Assembly: GCF_014621695.1 (NCBI RefSeq)
Contig: NZ_CP061281.1
Coordinates: 4,774,001 to 4,838,000 of the forward strand
Length of the DNA: 64,000 nt
Direction of reading: 5' to 3'
From: Streptomyces xanthii
GTDB lineage: Bacteria > Actinomycetota > Actinomycetes > Streptomycetales > Streptomycetaceae
Shown: positions 8,818 to 17,391 of the stretch, piece after piece
Position numbering within the stretch: the stretch's first letter is position 1
Layout: every line of letters begins with the position of its first letter
Position numbers and translations under genes: made by a program
The notes under the pieces: model-generated
The model's input: only the letters and a program-made list of their open reading frames with translations
Told to the model about the DNA's origin: nothing
Databases searched by the model: none

Positions 8818-9360
8818 ATGGCGTCCATAGCGATCACCCCCGACATCACCCTGCGCCGTGCCGTCCTCTCCGACGCGCAGGCGCTCGCCGACGCGCAGAT
8901 CCGCAACAAGGCGCACCTCGCGGCGACCGAGCCGTACCGGGACGCCGGGTACTACACGGCCGCGGCCCAGGCGGAGCGGATCACGCAGCCGCAGAGCGCG
9001 ACCTGGGTGCTGGTCGACGGGGAGCGGATCGTGGGCCGGGTCATGCTGACCGGGATCGTGCTCGGGCCGCTGTGCAGCGCCAGCCTGGGGTACTGGGTGG
9101 ACGGGGAGTACCGGGGGCGCGGGCTGATCCCCGCCGCCGTCGAGGAGGTGGCGCGGGCCGCCCGCGACGAGCTGGGCCTGCACCGCCTGGAGGCCGGCAC
9201 GCTCACCGACAACGAGGCCTCGCAGCGGGTCCTCGCCAAGTGCGGGTTCGTCCGCTACGGGCTCGCGCCGCGGTACCTGCACATCGCGGGCGCGTGGCGC
9301 GACCACGTGCTGTTCCAGCGGATCCTGCACGACGATCCGCCCGCCCACATTCCCAAGTAG
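8818..9360 (+). CDS. GNAT acetyltransferase, RimJ/RimL type
   Basis: 180 aa, ATG at 8818. The single GNAT domain shows the acetyl-CoA loop region 'YWVDGEYRGRGLIPAAVEEV' and the following 'LHRLEAGTLTDNEASQRVLAKCGF', the pattern of the RimJ/RimL ribosomal-protein N-acetyltransferase group. Divergent from the DUF1772 gene. The true substrate is unknown; small molecules or protein N-termini are both plausible for this family. Confidence 0.85.
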   Translation: MASIAITPDITLRRAVLSDAQALADAQIRNKAHLAATEPYRDAGYYTAAAQAERITQPQSATWVLVDGERIVGRVMLTGIVLGPLCSASLGYWVDGEYRGRGLIPAAVEEVARAARDELGLHRLEAGTLTDNEASQRVLAKCGFVRYGLAPRYLHIAGAWRDHVLFQRILHDDPPAHIPK

Positions 9361-9385
9361 GCCCGGGGCGGGCACTGTAGAGGGC

Positions 9386-9997
9386 ATGGCCGCTGTACCC
9401 CCAGGGTCCCGCCCGTCCATTCCCGTCCCTCACCACGAGCTGCGGTTCGACGCCGGACGTCTCTGCCTGGATCTCGTCGCCACCGCGCATCCCGACGAAC
9501 GCCTGACCTCGCCCGACCGGCTGCGCGCCTGGCTGGCCGGTGCGGGCCTGGTCCCCGAAGGCGCCGCACTGCCCTCCTGCGTCCCGGCCTGGCTGCCCGC
9601 GTTCCGCGAACTGCGCGGCCACGTCGGCCGCCTGGTGCGCGGAGAGCTCGCGGGCCGGCCCACGCCCGGCTCCCTGGAACGGATCAACCTGCTGGCCCGC
9701 GCCGCCCCGCCCGCCCCCTGCGCGGTGCGCTCCGGCGACGGCAGCCTGGTCCGCTCGCTCCAGACCGAACCCGGCTGCGCCGCGCTCCTCGCCGCCGTCG
9801 CCCGGGACGCCGTCGACCTGCTCACCGATCCGGCCGCCCGCGGCGCCCTGCGCCAGTGCGCGGGCGACAACTGCCCGCTGATCTACCTCGACACCTCCCG
9901 CGGCCGGCGCCGCCGCTGGTGCTCCAGCGAGGTGTGCGGCAACCGCGAGCGGGTGGCCCGGCACCGGCGCAGAGCGGCGGCCCTGTCCCGGGCCTGA
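9386..9997 (+). CDS. ABATE-domain / CGNR zinc-finger putative regulator
   Basis: 203 aa. The N-terminal 'RFDAGRLCLDLVAT' is the start of the ABATE domain. The C-terminus has the CGNR zinc finger: C-x4-C (CAGDNC) followed by 'WCSSEVCGNRERVARHRRR'. The family is taken to be stress-related transcriptional regulators in Actinobacteria, with DNA binding through the finger. Only 25 bp follow the upstream GNAT gene, so the two may share a transcript. Confidence 0.85.
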   Translation: MAAVPPGSRPSIPVPHHELRFDAGRLCLDLVATAHPDERLTSPDRLRAWLAGAGLVPEGAALPSCVPAWLPAFRELRGHVGRLVRGELAGRPTPGSLERINLLARAAPPAPCAVRSGDGSLVRSLQTEPGCAALLAAVARDAVDLLTDPAARGALRQCAGDNCPLIYLDTSRGRRRRWCSSEVCGNRERVARHRRRAAALSRA

Positions 9998-10003
9998 GCG
10001 CCC

Positions 10004-10033
10004 GTTGAACATCTGGGGCCCCGGCCGCGTATC
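10004..10033 (+). promoter_or_regulatory. Candidate ECF-type promoter of sigU
   Basis: GTTGAAC (10004-10010) and CGTATC (10028-10033) are separated by 17 bp, matching the GAAC / CGT pattern common for ECF sigma factors, and lie 40-70 bp ahead of the sigma gene. This would allow autoregulation. It is a by-eye motif only. Confidence 0.35.
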
Positions 10034-10071
10034 TCTCTGGTGACGTCGAAGCGGTGACACCGGAGGTGGGC

Positions 10072-10647
10072 GTGCGCAAGGATTCCGCCGTGGCCGATGA
10101 ACGCCCTGCGCGGGCCCGACATCGTGCGTCCCAGCCGCCCTCGCTCGACGAGGAGCTGATGCGCGCGCTGTACGCCGAGCACGCGCGCCCGCTGCTCGCG
10201 TACGTGCTCCGGCTGGTCGCGGGGGACCGGCAGCGCGCCGAGGACGTCGTGCAGGAGACGCTCATCCGCGCCTGGAAGAACGCCGGTCAGCTCAATCGTG
10301 CGACCGGTTCGGTCCGCCCCTGGCTGGTGACGGTCGCCCGGCGCATCGTCATCGACAACCACCGCAGCCGGCAGGCCCGGCCGCAGGAGGTCGACGCGTC
10401 GCCGCTGGAGGTCATCCCCGCGGAGGACGAGATCGACAAGGCACTGTGGCTGATGACGCTGTCCGACGCCCTGGAGGACCTCACCCCCGCCCACCGCGAA
10501 GTGCTCGTCGAGACGTACTTCAAGGGGCGTACGGTCAACGAGGCGGCCGAGACGCTCGGCATACCCAGCGGCACGGTGCGCTCCCGCGTCTTCTACGCGC
10601 TGCGCTCGATGAAGCTGGCGCTGCAGGAACGGGGGGTGACGGCATGA
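10072..10647 (+). CDS. sigU: ECF RNA polymerase sigma factor SigU
   Basis: 191 aa. The GTG at 10072 follows GGAGG at 10062-10066 (an earlier in-frame GTG at 10054 would put that site inside the gene). Sigma region 2 is at about 26-95 ('EELMRALYAEHARPLLAYV ... AEDVVQETLIRAWKN') and region 4 at about 125-185 ('LTPAHREVLVETYFKGR ... IPSGTVRSRVFYAL'). The gene overlaps a ZAS anti-sigma gene. Order and neighbourhood match sigU-rsuA of S. coelicolor, where loss of the anti-sigma factor blocks aerial growth. The identity rests on context and recall. Confidence 0.85.
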   Translation: MRKDSAVADERPARARHRASQPPSLDEELMRALYAEHARPLLAYVLRLVAGDRQRAEDVVQETLIRAWKNAGQLNRATGSVRPWLVTVARRIVIDNHRSRQARPQEVDASPLEVIPAEDEIDKALWLMTLSDALEDLTPAHREVLVETYFKGRTVNEAAETLGIPSGTVRSRVFYALRSMKLALQERGVTA

Positions 10648-11441
10648 CATCGGCGTACGGACCCTACGGCCACGACCCGGCCGGCGATGTGCACGAGACG
10701 GTCGGCGCCTACGCACTCGGCGTGCTCGACGACGCGGAGGCGACCGCGTTCGAGGCGCACCTGGCGACCTGCGAGCGGTGCGCGCAGCAACTGGAGGAGT
10801 TCGCGGGCATGGAGCCGATGCTCGCCGCGCTCGCCGACCTGCCCGCCGGAGGCGGCACCCCGGACATCGGCGAGGCCCTCGCCGCGCGCCCCGGGCCCCG
10901 GCTCGCGGAGTCCCTGGTGGAGGAGGTGGCCCGCCGTCGCGCGGGTCGGCGCCGCCGGGGCCTGTACCTGGTCGCGGCCGCCGCGGCCCTGGTCATCGGC
11001 GGCCCGCTCACCGTCATGGCGGTCACCGGCGACGACTCCGGACGCCCGCCCGCCGTCGCGGAACCGCACCCGACGAGCCCCGCCGAGGACGCCTTCTTCC
11101 ACCACATGGACGAGAAGATCGAGGCCACCGACGCGGGCACGGACGTCACCGCCACCATCGGCATGGAGAAGAAGGCCTGGGGCACCCACACCGTCCTGGA
11201 GCTCAAGAACGTCAAGGGCCCGCTGAAGTGCTCGCTCATCGCCGTCGGCAAGAACGGCGAGCGCGAGACCGTCACCACCTGGGCCGTGCCGAAGTGGGGC
11301 TACGGCATCCCCGGCAGCGCCCACGACAGCGCCAGGTACCCGTTGTACGTGCACGGCGGCGCCGCGTTCGACCGCGACCAGATCGACCACTTCGAGGTAG
11401 AGACGCTCGACGGGAAACGGCTCGTGGAGGTGGACGCCTGA
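10644..11441 (+). CDS. rsuA: Anti-sigma factor with ZAS zinc motif (RsuA)
   Basis: 265 aa; ATG overlaps the sigU stop (ATGA). The N-terminal anti-sigma domain carries His39-x3-Cys43-x2-Cys46 within 'HLATCERC', the ZAS zinc signature. A single membrane span lies at about 108-126, followed by an extracytoplasmic domain of about 140 aa. It should bind and inactivate SigU at the membrane until an envelope signal releases it. The extracellular part has no named domain that I recognise. Confidence 0.87.
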   Translation: MTSAYGPYGHDPAGDVHETVGAYALGVLDDAEATAFEAHLATCERCAQQLEEFAGMEPMLAALADLPAGGGTPDIGEALAARPGPRLAESLVEEVARRRAGRRRRGLYLVAAAAALVIGGPLTVMAVTGDDSGRPPAVAEPHPTSPAEDAFFHHMDEKIEATDAGTDVTATIGMEKKAWGTHTVLELKNVKGPLKCSLIAVGKNGERETVTTWAVPKWGYGIPGSAHDSARYPLYVHGGAAFDRDQIDHFEVETLDGKRLVEVDA

Positions 11442-11533
11442 GCCGGTGACGTCCGAGGCGGCGCGCACGTAGCCGCACGGGTCCCCTTTCGCGTACCTTT
11501 GACGGCTGCCCAGCACGTCAGAAGGGGGGCCCG

Positions 11534-13936
11534 GTGGCCGCTCAGGCTCCACACGATTCAGCGGTGGACGCGTCCCGCGCGTCGCACGGCACGAGTGCCG
11601 ACTCGGTCCGTGACCGCGAGATCGGCGTCGAACAGGAACACCTCGACGCGGTGTACCGACGCCTCGAGGAGAAGATCCACGAGGCGGAGTTCCTGATGGA
11701 CGACGCCGCCAAGCGCGGGCAGGTCGGCACGCCCGGCGCCCTCGCCGAGCGCGACGCCCAGGTCTTCCGCGCGGGCATCCACCTCAACCGGCTCAACAAC
11801 GAGTTCGAGGACTTCCTCTTCGGCCGCATCGACCTGCTGCTCGGCAAGGACGGCAAGAAGGGCCCCGACGGCGCCTACACCGCCGTCGAGCCCGCCGAGG
11901 GCGCCGTCCGCGAGGACAACACGGCGGACATCGCCGAGACCCTGCACATCGGCCGCATCGGCGTGCTCGACGCCGACTACTCGCCGCTCGTCATCGACTG
12001 GCGCGCCCCGGCCGCCGCCCCGTTCTACCGGTCCACGCCGGTCGACCCGGGCCGTGTCGTGCGCCGCCGCGTCATCCGCTCCAAGGGCCGCAAGGTCCTC
12101 GGCGTCGAGGACGACCTGATGCGCCCCGAGCTGACCGCCTTCCTGGACGGCCGGCCGCTGCCCGCGATCGGCGACGGCGCGCTCATGGCCGCGCTCGGCC
12201 AGGCCCGCAGCCACACGATGCGCGACATCGTCGCCTCCATCCAGGCCGAGCAGGACCTGGTCATCCGTGCCCCCGCCGCGTCCGTGACGTACGTGGAGGG
12301 CGGGCCCGGCACCGGCAAGACGGCCGTCGCCCTGCACCGCGCCGCGTACCTGCTCTATCAGGACCGACGGCGCTACGCGGGCGGCATCCTGATCGTCTCG
12401 CCGACCCCGCTGCTCGTCGCCTACACGGAGGGCGTGCTGCCCTCGCTCGGCGAGGAGGGGCAGGTCGCGATCCGCGCGGTCGGCTCCCTCGTCGACGGCG
12501 CGGAGGCCACGGAGTACGACAGCCCGGCCGTCGCCCGCGTCAAGGGCTCCTCACGCATGCTCAAGGTGCTCCGCAAGGCGGCCCGGGGCGCGCTGGAGTC
12601 CGGCGGGTCCGGGGCTCAGGGCGGCCGTCCGGGCGGTTCCGGTGAGGGGCAACTGGCCTTCGGGGACGACGAGACCCCGGTGGTCCCGGGCACCCCGGAG
12701 CGGCTCCGGGTCGTCGCGTTCGGCCGCCGCCTCGAACTGGAGGCGGGGCAGCTGAACCGCATCCGCCACACCGCCCTCAGCGGCACCGCCCCGGTCAACC
12801 ACCTGCGCCCGCGCGCCCGGCGGCTGCTCCTGGACGCGCTGTGGGACCAGTCCGGCGCGGCCGGCCGGCACAGCGACCCGGAGCTCGCCGCCGAGCTGCG
12901 CTCCTCCTTCGACGAGGACATCACGAGCGAGGACGCGTTCATCGCCTTCCTCGACGCGTGGTGGCCCGAGCTGACCCCGCGCGGGGTCCTCACGGCCATG
13001 TCCGACGAGAGGCGCCTTGCCCGCTGGGCCCGGCGGATCCTGAACCCGGGAGAGGTCCGCAGACTGGCGCGCTCGCTGCGCCGCGACGCGCTGTCGGTCC
13101 ACGACGTGGCGCTCCTCGACGAGCTGACCGCGATCCTGGGCACCCCGGCGCGCCCGAAGAAGAAGCGTGAGTACGACCCGCTCGACCAGCTCACCGGCCT
13201 CGAGGAGCTGATGCCGCAGCGCGAGGAGTCGCAGCGCGAGCGCGCCGAGCGCCTCGCTCAGGAGCGCACCGAGTACGCCCACGTCATCGTCGACGAGGCC
13301 CAGGACCTCACGCCGATGCAGTGGCGGATGGTGGGCCGGCGCGGCCGGCACGCCACCTGGACCGTCGTCGGCGACCCGGCCCAGTCGTCCTGGTCCGACC
13401 CGGACGAGGCCGCGGAGGCCCGCGACGAGGCGCTCGGCACCCGCCCGCGCCGCCGCTTCACGCTCACGGTCAACTACCGCAACCCGTCCGAGATCGCGGA
13501 GCTGGCGGCCAAGGTGCTGGCCCTCGCGATGCCGGGCTCCAAGTCCCCGTCGGCGGTCCGCTCGACGGGGGTGGAGCCGCGCTTCGCGGTGGTACGGGAC
13601 CGGCTGGGGGAGACCGTCCGCGAGGAGGCGGCGCGGCTCCTCGAGCGGGTCGACGGCACGGTCGGCGTGGTCGTGGCGATGAACCGGCGGGCGGAGGCGG
13701 CGCGCTGGCTGTCGGGGCTCGGCGAGCGGGTCGTCGCGCTCGGCTCGCTGGAGGCCAAGGGCCTGGAGTACGACGCGACGGTCGTGGTGTCCCCGGCGGA
13801 GATCGCCGACGAGTCGCCGGCCGGTCTGCGGGTGCTCTACGTGGCGCTGACCCGGGCCACGCAGCAGCTCACCGTGGTGTCCGGAGAGCGTGACGAACCG
13901 GACGCGAACGGGGTGCCCGACCTGCTGCGGGACTGA
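11534..13936 (+). CDS. helD: HelD-like UvrD/Rep superfamily 1 ATPase (RNA polymerase recycling factor)
   Basis: 800 aa from a GTG preceded by GAAGGGGGG. The N-terminal ~100 residues are charged and helical ('EQEHLDAVYRRLEEKIHEAE'), as in HelD's RNAP-secondary-channel arm. Walker A GPGTGKT is at 257-263, Walker B DEAQD at 587-591, and the C-terminus shows 'LGSLEAKGLEYDATVVV' and 'YVALTRATQQL', SF1 motifs V/VI. Actinobacterial HelD proteins remove stalled RNA polymerase from DNA, and a subset (HelR) protects it from rifamycins. I find no rifamycin-associated element upstream, so I read this as the housekeeping form. Confidence 0.85.
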   Translation: MAAQAPHDSAVDASRASHGTSADSVRDREIGVEQEHLDAVYRRLEEKIHEAEFLMDDAAKRGQVGTPGALAERDAQVFRAGIHLNRLNNEFEDFLFGRIDLLLGKDGKKGPDGAYTAVEPAEGAVREDNTADIAETLHIGRIGVLDADYSPLVIDWRAPAAAPFYRSTPVDPGRVVRRRVIRSKGRKVLGVEDDLMRPELTAFLDGRPLPAIGDGALMAALGQARSHTMRDIVASIQAEQDLVIRAPAASVTYVEGGPGTGKTAVALHRAAYLLYQDRRRYAGGILIVSPTPLLVAYTEGVLPSLGEEGQVAIRAVGSLVDGAEATEYDSPAVARVKGSSRMLKVLRKAARGALESGGSGAQGGRPGGSGEGQLAFGDDETPVVPGTPERLRVVAFGRRLELEAGQLNRIRHTALSGTAPVNHLRPRARRLLLDALWDQSGAAGRHSDPELAAELRSSFDEDITSEDAFIAFLDAWWPELTPRGVLTAMSDERRLARWARRILNPGEVRRLARSLRRDALSVHDVALLDELTAILGTPARPKKKREYDPLDQLTGLEELMPQREESQRERAERLAQERTEYAHVIVDEAQDLTPMQWRMVGRRGRHATWTVVGDPAQSSWSDPDEAAEARDEALGTRPRRRFTLTVNYRNPSEIAELAAKVLALAMPGSKSPSAVRSTGVEPRFAVVRDRLGETVREEAARLLERVDGTVGVVVAMNRRAEAARWLSGLGERVVALGSLEAKGLEYDATVVVSPAEIADESPAGLRVLYVALTRATQQLTVVSGERDEPDANGVPDLLRD

Positions 13937-14045
13937 CCCTTGTGTCATCGAGAACCGGTGTTACCGTTGATGACGGCACCGGCTCGATCCAAGCCCCCGG
14001 GCCCAACCTTCGTCCCTCAGAGGGACCACTTGCCGCGAGGCGAGC

Positions 14046-14096
14046 ATGGCGGGTCGGTGTCGTAGGCGTCCGAAGAGGCCCACATCACAAGAGTGA
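14046..14096 (+). CDS. Putative 16-aa Arg-rich leader ORF overlapping a terminator
   Basis: ATG at 14046 with GAGG at 14037-14040. It encodes MAGRCRRRPKRPTSQE, six of 16 residues being Arg or Lys within codons 4-11, and ends TGA at 14094-14096. The second half of the ORF is the left arm of the strong hairpin at 14073-14112, and its stop codon lies in the hairpin's loop/right arm. Such overlap is the layout of ribosome-mediated attenuators. It may equally be a chance ORF across the helD terminator. Confidence 0.35.
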   Translation: MAGRCRRRPKRPTSQE

Positions 14097-14117
14097 TGTG
14101 GGCCTCTTCCTGTTTTT
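14073..14117 (+). terminator. Strong Rho-independent terminator upstream of the malic enzyme gene
   Basis: The arms AAGAGGCCCACATCAC (14073-14088) and GTGATGTGGGCCTCTT (14093-14108) are perfect complements with a four-base loop (AAGA), followed by CCTGTTTTT. It ends either helD transcription or a short leader transcript read toward the malic enzyme gene. Confidence 0.85.
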
Positions 14118-14127
14118 CCCCGGCCTC

Positions 14128-14156
14128 TTCCGGTCCTGGCCAACTTCTCGTATGGT
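14128..14156 (+). promoter_or_regulatory. Candidate promoter for the malic enzyme gene
   Basis: TTCCGG (14128-14133), a 17-bp spacer and TATGGT (14151-14156) resemble a weak sigma-70 type promoter just after the terminator, leaving a ~120-nt leader before the ATG at 14282. By-eye match only. Confidence 0.3.
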
Positions 14157-14281
14157 GGAAACTGTTTTCCGAAAGAAGGATGAACACAAGGTTCAGAATC
14201 CGATGCGGCTACCACGTACTCGCCGGTAGGTGCGACCATCGGACGGCAACAGCTACACGGTGAAAGCAGAGGAAGTCGGCC

Positions 14282-15715
14282 ATGGCTACGGCGCCCAGCG
14301 TCTCCTACTCGATGACGGTCCGACTGGAGGTGCCCGCGAGCGGAACCGCCGTCTCGCAGCTCACCACGGCCGTGGAGTCCTCCGGAGGCTCGGTGACCGG
14401 CCTCGACGTCACCGCCTCCGGCCACGAGAAGCTCCGGATCGACGTCACGATCGCGGCGACCTCGACCGCCCACGCGGACGAGATCGTCGAGGAACTGCGC
14501 GGCATCGAGGGCGTCACGCTCGGCAAGGTGTCCGACCGTACGTTCCTCATGCACCTCGGCGGCAAGATCGAGATGCAGTCCAAACACCCCATCCGCAACC
14601 GTGACGACCTGTCCATGGTCTACACGCCCGGTGTCGCCCGCGTCTGCATGGCGATCGCGGAGAACCCCGAGGACGCCCGCCGCCTGACCATCAAGCGGAA
14701 CACGGTTGCGGTCGTGACGGACGGCTCCGCCGTCCTCGGCCTCGGCAACATCGGCCCGATGGCCGCCATGCCCGTCATGGAGGGCAAGGCGGCCCTCTTC
14801 AAGCGCTTCGCCGACATCGATGCCTGGCCGATCTGCCTGGACACCCAGGACACCGACGCCATCGTCGAGATCGTCAAGGCGATCGCCCCCGGCTTCGCGG
14901 GCATCAACCTCGAGGACATCTCCGCGCCGCGCTGCTTCGAGATCGAGGCCCGCCTGCGCGAGGCCCTCGACATCCCCGTCTTCCACGACGACCAGCACGG
15001 CACCGCCATCGTCGTCCTCGCCGCGCTCACGAACGCCCTGCGGGTCGCGGGCAAGGCCATCGGCGACATCCGCGTCGTGATGTCCGGCGCCGGCGCGGCC
15101 GGCACCGCCATCCTCAAGCTCCTGCTGGCCGCCGGTGTGAAAAACGCGGTCGTGGCCGACATCCACGGCGTCGTGCACGCCGACCGCGCCGACCTGGTGG
15201 ACGCCGCGAGCGACTCGCCGCTGCGCTGGATCGCCGACAACACCAACCCCGAGGGCCTCACGGGCACCCTCAAGGAGGCCGTGGTCGGCGCCGACGTCTT
15301 CATCGGCGTCTCCGCCCCCAACGTGCTCAACGGGGACGACGTCGCCGCCATGGCCGAGGGCGCCATCGTGTTCGCACTCGCGAACCCGGACCCGGAGGTC
15401 GACCCGGCGGTCGCCCGTCAGACGGCGGCGGTCGTGGCCACGGGCCGCTCCGACTTCCCGAACCAGATCAACAACGTGCTGGTCTTCCCGGGCGTCTTCC
15501 GCGGCCTGCTCGACGCCCAGTCGCGCACGGTCAACACGGAGATGATGCTCGCCGCCGCCGCGGCCCTGGCCGACGTGGTCAGCGAGGACGAGCTCAACCC
15601 GAACTACATCATCCCCAGCGTCTTCAACGACAAGGTCGCGGGCGCGGTCGCCGGGGCGGTCCGCACAGCCGCCAAGGCCGTGTCGGCGGCCCCGGTCGGC
15701 GACAGCGGGCGCTGA
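14282..15715 (+). CDS. NAD-dependent malic enzyme with N-terminal ACT domain
   Basis: 477 aa. Residues about 8-85 form an ACT-like regulatory domain ('[20 protein letters not shown]'). The malic enzyme core follows, with the catalytic-Tyr motif '[11 protein letters not shown]', the metal/acid region '[13 protein letters not shown]' and the Rossmann motif '[14 protein letters not shown]'. It converts malate to pyruvate and CO2 in the cytoplasm; in S. coelicolor the gene at this position is the NAD-specific isozyme feeding pyruvate/acetyl-CoA. ACT domains bind amino acids or other small ligands, so allosteric control is likely. A GGAAG box lies about 6 bp ahead of the ATG. The leader upstream is unusual (see findings). 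Confidence 0.93.
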   Translation: MATAPSVSYSMTVRLEVPASGTAVSQLTTAVESSGGSVTGLDVTASGHEKLRIDVTIAATSTAHADEIVEELRGIEGVTLGKVSDRTFLMHLGGKIEMQSKHPIRNRDDLSMVYTPGVARVCMAIAENPEDARRLTIKRNTVAVVTDGSAVLGLGNIGPMAAMPVMEGKAALFKRFADIDAWPICLDTQDTDAIVEIVKAIAPGFAGINLEDISAPRCFEIEARLREALDIPVFHDDQHGTAIVVLAALTNALRVAGKAIGDIRVVMSGAGAAGTAILKLLLAAGVKNAVVADIHGVVHADRADLVDAASDSPLRWIADNTNPEGLTGTLKEAVVGADVFIGVSAPNVLNGDDVAAMAEGAIVFALANPDPEVDPAVARQTAAVVATGRSDFPNQINNVLVFPGVFRGLLDAQSRTVNTEMMLAAAAALADVVSEDELNPNYIIPSVFNDKVAGAVAGAVRTAAKAVSAAPVGDSGR

Positions 15716-16125
15716 CCTGTCATCGCAGATGTGCGTGCCCAGCCCCGCGCTTCCCGGCAGGGGCCGCCGACACGGCCTTGATGCGGCGGGCAGCGCTGTG
15801 ACGGGGGCCACGGGGGCCTGAATTCCGGCGCGTCGCGGAAGACGCGCCCCTTGGGGCCTCTAGGGTGTCCGGGGAGCAGGCCCCGGACACTGTCCGTGTG
15901 ACCCCCACGGGTGCCGGATTGGCTTTACCGCCGCTGGTGGGGGCAGGATGCTTCCCCAAGGACTTCGTCCAGGGGGCGCCCCCACAGGCGCGAGGGTCCG
16001 GACTTAAACGGACCCCGGGTCCTGGGCCTGACCGAGACCCTGGCAGCATCGGCTTCGCTGTTGCCCCACACGCGGCCCGACCGCGTGGCACGCCTCAACG
16101 GCAAGAAGAACACGGGAGTACAAAA
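15716..16125. other. 410-bp gene-free region upstream of the HU gene
   Basis: No convincing ORF. It holds a perfect 10-bp hairpin at 15865-15890 (GTGTCCGGGG / CCCCGGACAC, loop AGCAGG) without a T-run, and a GGTCCG/CGGACC dyad near 16000-16016. A long leader or regulatory region for the highly expressed HU gene is the likely content; I could not place a promoter with confidence. Confidence 0.5.
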
Positions 16126-16407
16126 ATGAACCGCAGTGAGCTGGTGGCCGCGCTGGCCGACCGCGCCGAGGTGACCCGCAAGGACGCCGACGCCGTGCTG
16201 GCCGCGTTCGCCGAGACCGTCGGCGAGATCGTTGCCAAGGGCGACGAGAAGGTCACCATCCCCGGCTTCCTGACCTTCGAGCGCACCCACCGTGCCGCTC
16301 GCACCGCTCGTAACCCGCAGACCGGCGAGCCGATCAACATCCCGGCCGGTTACAGCGTCAAGGTCTCCGCGGGCTCGAAGCTCAAGGAAGCCGCCAAGGG
16401 CAAGTAA
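16126..16407 (+). CDS. hupA: Histone-like nucleoid protein HU
   Basis: 93 aa, ATG at 16126 with CGGGAG about 8 bp upstream. It is a classical short HU: 'MNRSELVAALADRAEVTRKDA', the beta-arm 'FERTHRAARTARNPQTGEPI' and the end 'GSKLKEAAKGK'. It lacks the Lys/Ala-rich tail of the sporulation-associated HupS paralogue, so it is the vegetative HupA type. It bends and compacts DNA. Confidence 0.95.
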   Translation: MNRSELVAALADRAEVTRKDADAVLAAFAETVGEIVAKGDEKVTIPGFLTFERTHRAARTARNPQTGEPINIPAGYSVKVSAGSKLKEAAKGK

Positions 16408-16422
16408 GGCCTCCGGCAAGCA

Positions 16423-16462
16423 GCGAGGGCGGTACCCGGAACTCTCCGGGTACCGCCCTCGC
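16423..16462 (+). terminator. Terminator hairpin of hupA
   Basis: A perfect 17-bp stem, GCGAGGGCGGTACCCGG (16423-16439) with its complement at 16446-16462, loop AACTCT, 16 bp after the hupA stop. No T-tract, as is common in Streptomyces. Confidence 0.8.
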
Positions 16463-16523
16463 GGCGTTCCTGCCCCGCCTTCTCGTCTGCGGGGCACTTC
16501 GTCGTGGGCGGCTTTCCCGCCGT

Positions 16524-16680
16524 CGTGGCTGGTCGCGCAGTTCCCCGCGCCCCTGGAAGGCATGCGGCTTCGCCGCGCCCTCCCCCGATCGCAGGCGCCC
16601 GGCACCTTGATCGGGGAGATGCCGCCCGAAGGGTGTGCATCTCAGGGGCGCGGGGAACTGCGCGAGAAGCCCCACCGGCC
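16524..16680. repeat. Dispersed inverted-repeat element, copy C
   Basis: Left arm about 16527-16555 (GGTCGCGCAGTTCCCCGCGC core), right arm about 16642-16665. Inner modules 'GGCATGCGGCTTCGCCGCGC' (16559 on) and 'CTTGATCGGGGAGATGC' are shared with copies B, D and E. Located between the convergent ends of hupA and the HAD phosphatase gene. Confidence 0.87.
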
Positions 16681-17318
16681 TAGAGGGGACGCGTCAGCGT
16701 GACGGTCTCCAGGGTGGCGGTCACCGTGAGGCGCGGGTCCGACGGGATGCCCGGCACGGACGGGACCGCGAGCACCCGGCACCCCGCGGCCAGCGCCGCC
16801 GCGACCCCCGTAGGAGTGTCCTCGACGGCGAGACAGTCGGCCGGGTCCGCCCGGAGGGCACGCGCGGCGGCGAGATAGGGCTCAGGATGCGGCTTGCCGC
16901 GCTCCGTGTCGCCGTTGGTCACGAGCACCGAGAAGCGCTCGGCGCCGAGCACCGCGACCACCAGCTCGGCCACATGCCGCTCAGAGGCCGTCACGAGGGC
17001 CACAGGGACCCCGAGCGCCCGCGCCGCGTCGAGGAGCCGCACAGCACCCGGCTGCACCCGTACACCGGCCGCCACGGCCGCGCCGAACTCCCGATCCAGC
17101 CACGCCGCCGTCTCCTCGTACGGCCACGGCGCGAGCCCCTCCGCGACGAGCCGGCGCGCCGCGTCCTGGATCGTGGCCCCGGCGTACGAGTCGAGCCCCG
17201 CCGGGACGGTCCGCCCGTCCAGGAGCTGCTCCACGACCGCGAGCCACTCGCGCTCCGTGTCGACGAGCGTGCCGTCCATGTCGGTGAGCAGGGCGGCGGG
17301 CCGGGGCAGCTCGATCAT
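16680..17318 (-). CDS. HAD-superfamily phosphatase (phosphoglucomutase-like subgroup)
   Basis: 212 aa; ATG at 17318 with GAGAGGA upstream. HAD motif I 'DMDGTLVDTE' puts the nucleophile at Asp13 and the acid/base at Asp15; motif II is 'ALVTASERH', and motif III-IV is 'KPHPEPYLAAARAL ... AVEDTPTGVAAALAAG'. The cap after motif I is the helical C1 type of beta-phosphoglucomutase/phosphatase relatives. The substrate is unknown, probably a small phosphorylated sugar or metabolite. Divided from murA by a terminator hairpin. Confidence 0.85.
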   Translation of the reverse strand: MIELPRPAALLTDMDGTLVDTEREWLAVVEQLLDGRTVPAGLDSYAGATIQDAARRLVAEGLAPWPYEETAAWLDREFGAAVAAGVRVQPGAVRLLDAARALGVPVALVTASERHVAELVVAVLGAERFSVLVTNGDTERGKPHPEPYLAAARALRADPADCLAVEDTPTGVAAALAAGCRVLAVPSVPGIPSDPRLTVTATLETVTLTRPL

Positions 17319-17341
17319 CGGGGTCCTCTCGCGGGTACGTC

Positions 17342-17378
17342 GAAGGGGGCCGCCCGGATCAACCGGACGGCCCCCTTC
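17342..17378 (-). terminator. Terminator hairpin downstream of murA
   Basis: GAAGGGGGCCGCCCGG (17342-17357) pairs with CCGGACGGCCCCCTTC (17363-17378) with one mismatch and loop ATCAA. It lies 14 bp after the murA stop on the minus strand. Confidence 0.75.
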
Positions 17379-17391
17379 AACGTACGTGCCG

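Noticed and set aside
11442..11533. Search for a rifamycin-associated element ahead of the HelD-like gene
   Set aside because: No inverted repeat of the reported RAE type is present, so a rifamycin-induced HelR role is not supported.
16423..16680. The hairpin after hupA as part of repeat copy C
   Set aside because: The 17-bp hairpin at 16423-16462 has a different sequence from the dispersed repeat and is absent from other copies, so it is a separate terminator.
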